64,000 bases of DNA from DATBGO01 sp036558005. Lineage in GTDB: Bacteria > Actinomycetota > Actinomycetes > Streptosporangiales > Streptosporangiaceae. The notes beneath the pieces were generated by a model. That model was not told the origin of the DNA and did no database searches. It was given only the letters and a program-made list of their open reading frames with translations. The translations under genes and the position numbers were made by a program. The stretch lies in assembly GCA_036558005.1 (NCBI GenBank), contig DATBGO010000360.1, positions 49,297-113,296 on the forward strand, written 5' to 3'. Positions 59,474 to 64,000 of this stretch are shown here, in pieces. Positions within the stretch are counted from its first letter, which is position 1. Every line of letters starts with the position of its first letter.

Positions 59474-61104
59474 GCGTCCCGCCGCCGCAGCAGGACCAGC
59501 GCGAGAACCAGGGCCGCCGCCGTCCACAGGCACAGCACGCCAAACCCGGCGTAGGGCGACAGCGGATAGTAGCCGCGAACGGGCGAGATGACGATGGCGA
59601 CCTGCGAGTACCGCGGGATGCTCTGCTCGATCGCCAGGGCCGCGGCCGGGGTCAGCCGCAGCAGCCAGTCGCCGGCCCCGGCGGGCAGGATCTGGAGCCC
59701 GGCCAGCAGGAACGGCATGACGACCGCGGCGACCGCGATCGTGATCGCGGCCGCGCTGCGCCGCAGGATGGCACCCAGGGCGAGGGCGAAGACGGCGGCC
59801 AGGGCCAGCATCGCCGCCGTGCCGACGATGACCCGCACCTCGGTCAGGACGGGCGCGGCCAGCAGCACCTGGCCCTGTTTCTCTTCCCTCGGCACGCCAA
59901 CGGCGATCGAGACCGCCGCGGCCACCAGTCCGGTGACGAAGGTCACCGCGCCGATCACCACGGCCTTGGCGGCCAGCACCGCACCGCGGCGCGGGGTCGC
60001 TGCCAGCGTGGTGCGGATCAGGCCGCGGCGGTACTCGGTGCTGAAGTACATTGACGCCACGACGACGATCACGATCAATCCGAGGAACGCGCCCACCAGG
60101 CTCTGCTCGATGGTCACCGTGGGGAGCCCGCCACCTGGCCCCGGCGTTACCGGCGCGATGTCGCCGGAGCCCGTCACCATGAACGTGCCGCCGTTCCGGG
60201 TGAATGCCGCGGAGCCCGGGCCGCCGCCTGGCCCCGGTCCGCCGGCCGGGCCCCCGCCACCGACCGTGGTGCCGGCCCAGGTGCCGGGCGCATGGCCGGC
60301 CAGGCTGACGTGATCGAAGATTCCGGTGGCCTGGGCCGGGCCGCTGTCCCCGCTGACGCCGCCGAATGAGTTCTGGGTCACCGTGTAGTTCGGGGAGGCA
60401 GCGAACAGGCCGGCCTGGACGGCCGGGCGCAGCCCGGTGAGCTGGACCGTGCCCACCTGGGTCCAGTGCCTGCCGTCGGCGGAGTCGTAGCCGGTGATCG
60501 TGTCTCCCGAGCGTGTCAGCCGCAGCCATCGCGGATGCGCCGCCGAAACGGCACCGGGCAGCCCGGCCGTGTCCCCGGTGTAGTTGTCCTGCATCCGGAC
60601 CCCGTGGCTGCCCGTCACCATCATCGCCGCGTAGGCCGAGCCCTGGTGAGTGCTCTGCTTGATGATGATTCCCGCCTTGGCCCACTGCGTCAGGCCGGGC
60701 ACCATGCTGCCGTTGCCGGCCTGCGCGGGCCCCGCGCGGAAGTTCGCGTGCTCGCCGGTGAGCGAGGTGACGCGCACGGTGATGGTGCCGTTACCGGTCA
60801 GCGGCTGGCGCACGAAGGAGAAGCTGTCGGTCACGATCTCGCCGCCCGGCCCGTGCGGGATGTAGGGCAGGCAGGCTTTGCCGGATTTCGGCGGGCCGCC
60901 ATTGAGCTGGCAGCCGATGCTCGCGTTGGCGGCCGCGAACACGCCGAGGAAGATGGTCAGCAGCGCGGCCAGTATCATGCCGATCACCCAGCCGCGCACG
61001 CTGCGGAACTTGATCCACTCGGCCCGCAGCAGCGAGCCGAAGCCGGCCTGGGATCCGTCGCCGGGCCCGGCTTCGAGCCGGGGCACAGAGCTGGCCTGGG
61101 TCAT
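59470..61104 (-). CDS. ABC-2 type permease with a large extracytoplasmic lectin-like insert
   Basis: The 544-residue protein opens like its partner (FGSLLRAEWIKFRSVRGWVIGMILAALLT). Between TM1 (about 38-60) and TM2 (about 337-357) about 270 residues are exported. They include GTITVRVTSLTG, WAKAGIIIKQSTHQGSAYAAMMVT and DSADGRHWTQVGTVQL, a DUF1349/concanavalin-like beta-sandwich, followed by a Gly/Pro-rich linker. TM2 onward is a normal permease (STEYRRGLIRTTLAATPRRGAVLAAKA). The insert may bind a carbohydrate or peptide ligand outside the cell. Overlaps neighbours by 4 nt at each end. Confidence 0.87.
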   Translation of the reverse strand: MTQASSVPRLEAGPGDGSQAGFGSLLRAEWIKFRSVRGWVIGMILAALLTIFLGVFAAANASIGCQLNGGPPKSGKACLPYIPHGPGGEIVTDSFSFVRQPLTGNGTITVRVTSLTGEHANFRAGPAQAGNGSMVPGLTQWAKAGIIIKQSTHQGSAYAAMMVTGSHGVRMQDNYTGDTAGLPGAVSAAHPRWLRLTRSGDTITGYDSADGRHWTQVGTVQLTGLRPAVQAGLFAASPNYTVTQNSFGGVSGDSGPAQATGIFDHVSLAGHAPGTWAGTTVGGGGPAGGPGPGGGPGSAAFTRNGGTFMVTGSGDIAPVTPGPGGGLPTVTIEQSLVGAFLGLIVIVVVASMYFSTEYRRGLIRTTLAATPRRGAVLAAKAVVIGAVTFVTGLVAAAVSIAVGVPREEKQGQVLLAAPVLTEVRVIVGTAAMLALAAVFALALGAILRRSAAAITIAVAAVVMPFLLAGLQILPAGAGDWLLRLTPAAALAIEQSIPRYSQVAIVISPVRGYYPLSPYAGFGVLCLWTAAALVLALVLLRRRDA

Positions 61105-62048
61105 CGTGGCACCTCCGGCGTTTCATCGGCGTCGAAGCCAGCCGGGCGGAACTGGGCCGCCTGCTTGGTGAGCTCCAGGTAGGCCTGCTCCAGGCTCGCC
61201 CGGTGCGCGGAGACCTCGGAGAACGGCACAGCCTGCCCGCTGAGCAGCGCGACCACCCGCTCGGCCGCCAGCCCGGAGACCGTGAGCACGTCCTGCCCGG
61301 TGGCGACGACGGTGGCCCCCGCGTTCTCCAGCACTGCCTTCGCCTGCGGCCGGCCGGACGTGCGCAGCGTCACCCGATCGGCGGACGCGGCCGCCAGCAG
61401 GCTCGCCACCGTGGTGTCGGCGATGACCTTGCCGCGGCCTACGACCACCAGGTGATCCGCGGTGTCCTGCAGCTCGCTCATGAGGTGGCTCGACACCAGC
61501 ACCGTCCGGCCCGCTGCGGCCAGCGAGCGCAAGAACCCGCGCATCCACACGATGCCCTCCGGGTCCATCCCGTTGAACGGCTCGTCCAGCATGATCGCGG
61601 CCGGGTCGCCCAGCATCGCGGCGGCGATGCCCAGCCGCTGCCGCATGCCGAGCGAGTATCCGCCGGCCCTCCTCCTGGCCACACCCTGCAGGCCAGCCTG
61701 CTCGATGACCGAGTCCACCCGGCTGGCGTTCAGGCCCTGCGAGTGCGCGAGCCAGAGCAAGTGGTTGCGGGCGGACCGGCTCGGCTGCAGTGCCCCCGCG
61801 TCGAGCAGCGATCCGATCACCCGCATCGGCCGCAGCAGGCTCGCGTACGGCTTGCCGCCGACGGTCGCCTGGCCCGCTTCGGCCGCGTCCAGGCCGAGGA
61901 TGACCCGCATCGTGGTCGACTTGCCGGCCCCGTTCGGGCCGACGAAGCCGGTCACCTGGCCGGGCTGGACGGTGAACGACATGCCATCCAGCGCCAGGGT
62001 GGGACCGAACCGCTTTCGCAGTCCGGAGACTTCGATCGTGGCTTGCAT
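61101..62048 (-). CDS. ABC transporter ATP-binding protein
   Basis: The 315-residue ATPase has Walker A GPNGAGKST, signature YSLGMRQRLGIA, Walker B AIMLDEPFNGMD and the switch His in LVSSHLMSE. The C-terminal about 90 residues form the extension found in BcrA/DrrA-like exporters that move antibiotics or bacteriocins out. First gene of the operon, followed by the two permeases with 4-nt overlaps. The gene pattern beside a two-component system matches antibiotic-sensing detoxification modules. Confidence 0.92.
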   Translation of the reverse strand: MQATIEVSGLRKRFGPTLALDGMSFTVQPGQVTGFVGPNGAGKSTTMRVILGLDAAEAGQATVGGKPYASLLRPMRVIGSLLDAGALQPSRSARNHLLWLAHSQGLNASRVDSVIEQAGLQGVARRRAGGYSLGMRQRLGIAAAMLGDPAAIMLDEPFNGMDPEGIVWMRGFLRSLAAAGRTVLVSSHLMSELQDTADHLVVVGRGKVIADTTVASLLAAASADRVTLRTSGRPQAKAVLENAGATVVATGQDVLTVSGLAAERVVALLSGQAVPFSEVSAHRASLEQAYLELTKQAAQFRPAGFDADETPEVPR

Positions 62049-62130
62049 TTCCGTTTCCTTCTGTCGTCAGGGGTGGAACTCGCCGTGACCTGGTTTACGG
62101 GAACGGCCATAACATGGGCCGCACGCAAGC

Positions 62131-62146
62131 TGTTATCCCGTTGTTA
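62131..62146. promoter_or_regulatory. TGTTA direct repeat at 11-bp spacing, candidate response-regulator box
   Basis: TGTTA occurs at 62131 and 62142, an 11-bp step typical for OmpR-type regulator sites; an inverted copy (TAACA) lies at 62110. The elements are between the divergent ABC operon and the kinase/regulator operon. Confidence 0.4.
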
Positions 62147-62225
62147 GGCCCGGCCGGGCATGCTGACGGGTGATGACCAGGCGCAAGCCCCTGATCAGGG
62201 CGTTGCCGGCGGGAGGGAGCGGCGG

Positions 62226-63485
62226 ATGCGGGCCCAGCGCCAGCCGGGGTGGCGGCGCTGGCTGCGGCTGCCCGGCCGGACCGTGCGGATGCGGCTCACC
62301 ATCCTCTACGGATTCTTGTTCGTGGTGTCCGGCGCGCTGCTGCTGGCGCTCGCCAGCGGCGTGGCCGTCCACAGTTCGGCCGTCGTGGCCAGGCCAGGCT
62401 TCGCCGGAAGCAAGCCGGACTCATCGCTGGCGCAGGCCGAGGCGCGGGTACACCAGCTGCAGGCGCAGGTCAATCAGCTGCAGTCGCAGCCGGCCGGGCC
62501 CCAGCCAGCCCCGCAGCAGGAGCTGTCGCATGTGCTGCTGATGGGATCGCTCATCGCGCTGGCGATCATGACGGCCGTCTCCCTGTTGCTGGGCTGGCTC
62601 GTGGCCGGCCGCGCCCTGCGCCCGGTCAGGCAGATGACCGCGGCGGCACAGCGGATCTCCGAGGACAGCCTGCACGAGCGGCTGGCCGTGCACGGGCCGC
62701 ATGACGAACTGAAGGAACTCGGGGACACCATCGACGGGCTGCTGGAACGGCTGGAGGTCGCCTTCAACGCCCAGCGGCGGTTCGTGGCCAATGTCTCGCA
62801 CGAACTGCGCACCCCGCTGACCACGATGCGGGCGGCGCTCGACGTGGCGCTGGCCAAACCCGAGCCCGCGCCGCCGCAGACAGTCGCGCTGGCCGGGCGG
62901 CTGCGCACCGAACTCGACCGGATTCAGAAGCTGCTGGAGGCCTTCCTCGTGCTGGCCAGGGCCCAGCACCGGGCCCTGGGCGGCCAGGCAGTCCTGCCGC
63001 TCGACTACATCGTCAGCTCCGCGCTGGCCGATCAGGCGGCCGCCATCGGCGCCATGAACCTCACCGTGCAGGACGCCAGCGGCCAGGGCGGCGCCTGGGT
63101 AGCCGGGAGCCAGACGCTGCTGAGCCGGATGGTGGAGAACGTGATCGACAACGCGGTGTGCCACAACGCCGAGGGCGGCTGGGTCGCCATCACGACGCGG
63201 GCGGATCACGGGCGGGCCAGGCTGATCGTCGAGAACGGCGGGGATGTCCTCGCCCCGGGTCAGGTGGCCGAGCTCATTCAGCCGTTCCGGCGGCTCGAAG
63301 CCGACCGGATCGGCACCGACAAGGGTTCCGGCCTCGGCCTGTCGATCGTCGCGGCAATCGCGGAAGCACACGGCGGCGCGGTGGAGCTGCAGGCCAGGAC
63401 CGGTGGCGGGCTGCGGGTCTGCATCGAGCTTCCGGCCGCCGTGGCGACCACGCCGGCCAGCGTTCCCACGGGCACGCCGGGATGA
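62226..63485 (+). CDS. Sensor histidine kinase
   Basis: The 419-residue kinase has TM1 (about 24-46), a short external loop with a Gln-rich heptad segment (QAEARVHQLQAQVNQLQ), TM2 (about 104-126), HAMP, and the H-box NVSHELRTPLTTM with phospho-acceptor His192. The ATPase part shows the N-box MVENVIDNAVCHN and the G2 box GSGLGLSIV. ATG 62226 follows GGGAGGGAG. It overlaps the response-regulator gene by ATGA. I infer that it senses an envelope-active compound exported by the divergent ABC system. Confidence 0.93.
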   Translation: MRAQRQPGWRRWLRLPGRTVRMRLTILYGFLFVVSGALLLALASGVAVHSSAVVARPGFAGSKPDSSLAQAEARVHQLQAQVNQLQSQPAGPQPAPQQELSHVLLMGSLIALAIMTAVSLLLGWLVAGRALRPVRQMTAAAQRISEDSLHERLAVHGPHDELKELGDTIDGLLERLEVAFNAQRRFVANVSHELRTPLTTMRAALDVALAKPEPAPPQTVALAGRLRTELDRIQKLLEAFLVLARAQHRALGGQAVLPLDYIVSSALADQAAAIGAMNLTVQDASGQGGAWVAGSQTLLSRMVENVIDNAVCHNAEGGWVAITTRADHGRARLIVENGGDVLAPGQVAELIQPFRRLEADRIGTDKGSGLGLSIVAAIAEAHGGAVELQARTGGGLRVCIELPAAVATTPASVPTGTPG

Positions 63486-64000
63486 GAGTCCTGGTGGTCG
63501 AAGACTCACGGTCGCTCGCCGAGGTGCTCGTGGAGGGCCTGCGCGACCAGGGCATGGCGGTAGACGCCGCGTGCGACGGCCTGGAGGCGGCCGCGAAGCT
63601 GGATCTCAACGCCTATGACGTCGTGGTCCTTGATCGCGACCTGCCCGGCATCCACGGCGACGTGCTGTGCCAGATGATCACCGACAGGAACGATCGGGCC
63701 ATGGTCTTGATGCTGACCGCCGCCGGGGCGCCCGGCGACCGGGTGACCGGCCTGGGCCTGGGCGCCGATGACTACCTGGGCAAGCCGTTCCACTTCCCTG
63801 AGCTCGTGCTGCGCATCCGGGCCCTGGCGCGGCGGCAGCCATCCGCCCGCGCCCGGACCCTGCGCGCCGCAGGGATCGAGCTTGACCCGGTGCGGCGCAC
63901 GGTGACACGGGACGGGCGGCAGCTTGACCTGTCGCTGAAGGAGTTCGGCCTGCTCGAGGCCTTGCTGATCGCCTCGCCCGCCTTCCTGCGCGCCGAGGAA
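63482..64000 (+). CDS. OmpR-family response regulator, 3' end outside window
   Basis: The visible 173 residues include the receiver domain (RVLVVEDSRSLAEVL, phospho-acceptor Asp51 in VVVLDRDLPG, Thr79, Lys101 in YLGKPF) and the start of the winged-helix DNA-binding domain (GIELDPVRRTVTRDGRQLDLSLKEFGLLEALL). ATG 63482 lies inside the stop of the kinase gene, so translation is coupled. The gene continues beyond base 64000. Confidence 0.93.
   Translation, partial: MRVLVVEDSRSLAEVLVEGLRDQGMAVDAACDGLEAAAKLDLNAYDVVVLDRDLPGIHGDVLCQMITDRNDRAMVLMLTAAGAPGDRVTGLGLGADDYLGKPFHFPELVLRIRALARRQPSARARTLRAAGIELDPVRRTVTRDGRQLDLSLKEFGLLEALLIASPAFLRAEE

Noticed and set aside
58628..60685. Minus-strand open frame extending the second ABC permease upstream through another gene
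   Set aside because: The upstream part is a frame shadow of the first permease gene; a normal permease start at 59473 with an ATGA overlap explains the data.
62226..63485. Degenerate G1 box in the sensor kinase (ENGGDV instead of DNGxG)
   Set aside because: The same form (such as ANSGPV) is common in this actinobacterial kinase subfamily and does not imply loss of function.
1..64000. CRISPR array, rRNA operon, intact insertion sequence
   Set aside because: No regularly spaced repeats of CRISPR type, no rRNA-like sequence and no complete transposase were seen on either strand.

Overview
The window is very GC-rich bacterial DNA. GTG and TTG starts, ATGA/GTGA gene overlaps, TetR-controlled 14-TM exporters, a SigE-type sigma factor and the overall gene content point to a filamentous soil Actinomycetota, probably of the Streptosporangiales or a neighbouring order. 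Nothing here fixes the genus. Most of the first 30 kb is chromosomal housekeeping and adaptive content; from about 31 kb onward ordinary genes are interrupted by accessory modules and gene remnants with a slightly lower GC feel.

Layout. 1-7.5 kb: S9 peptidase (5' end outside the window), an unusually long nucleoside diphosphate kinase, a SixA-like phosphatase, a lipoprotein amidase, a TMEM175-like channel, a stand-alone LigD-type DNA ligase and homoserine kinase. 7.5-12.2 kb: two drug-exporter/TetR modules, the second with a 14-bp-phased operator array. 13.4-17.6 kb: a tight operon of NCS1 permease, cysteine hydrolase, ADP-ribosylglycohydrolase and PfkB kinase, resembling E. coli yegTUV with a different transporter; its extended -10 lies in the loop of an inverted repeat. 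18-30 kb: membrane proteins, a tyrosine phosphatase, a glycogen-debranching-type enzyme with a GT4 glycosyltransferase, an MFS exporter, and an NlpC/P60 hydrolase behind a structured leader.

31.2-34.6 kb holds one of two striking systems: a translationally coupled pair in which an MTAN/PNP-type nucleosidase ends with, and a four-TM protein begins with, the same short VGIQA...G[ND]V motif. This is the arrangement expected for prion/amyloid-templated (RHIM-like) signalling between receptor and effector. 38.3-43.4 kb holds the other: a 1689-residue protein with a DUF4157 (HELVH) module, a basic nuclear-localisation-like tract, an endonuclease/exonuclease/phosphatase-like domain and a C-terminal ubiquitin-specific protease domain with Cys, His and Asp boxes intact. 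I infer an effector aimed at eukaryotic cells, possibly delivered by a contractile injection system encoded elsewhere.

44.4-46.1 kb is an AbiEi/AbiEii (type IV) toxin-antitoxin pair. 46.3-51.5 kb returns to ordinary genes (lipase, glutaryl-CoA dehydrogenase, PspC). At 51.8-52.1 kb lie tRNA-Glu, tRNA-Asp and tRNA-Phe, followed directly by a truncated tyrosine recombinase and a graveyard of remnants (nucleotidyltransferase, AlbA_2/Schlafen-like, LanM cyclase) around one intact secreted-protein gene: a decayed tRNA-Phe-linked island to about 55 kb. 55.2-64 kb carries a LysR regulator, two NmrA-like oxidoreductases, a VOC protein, and a three-gene ABC exporter divergent from a sensor kinase/response regulator pair that runs off the end.
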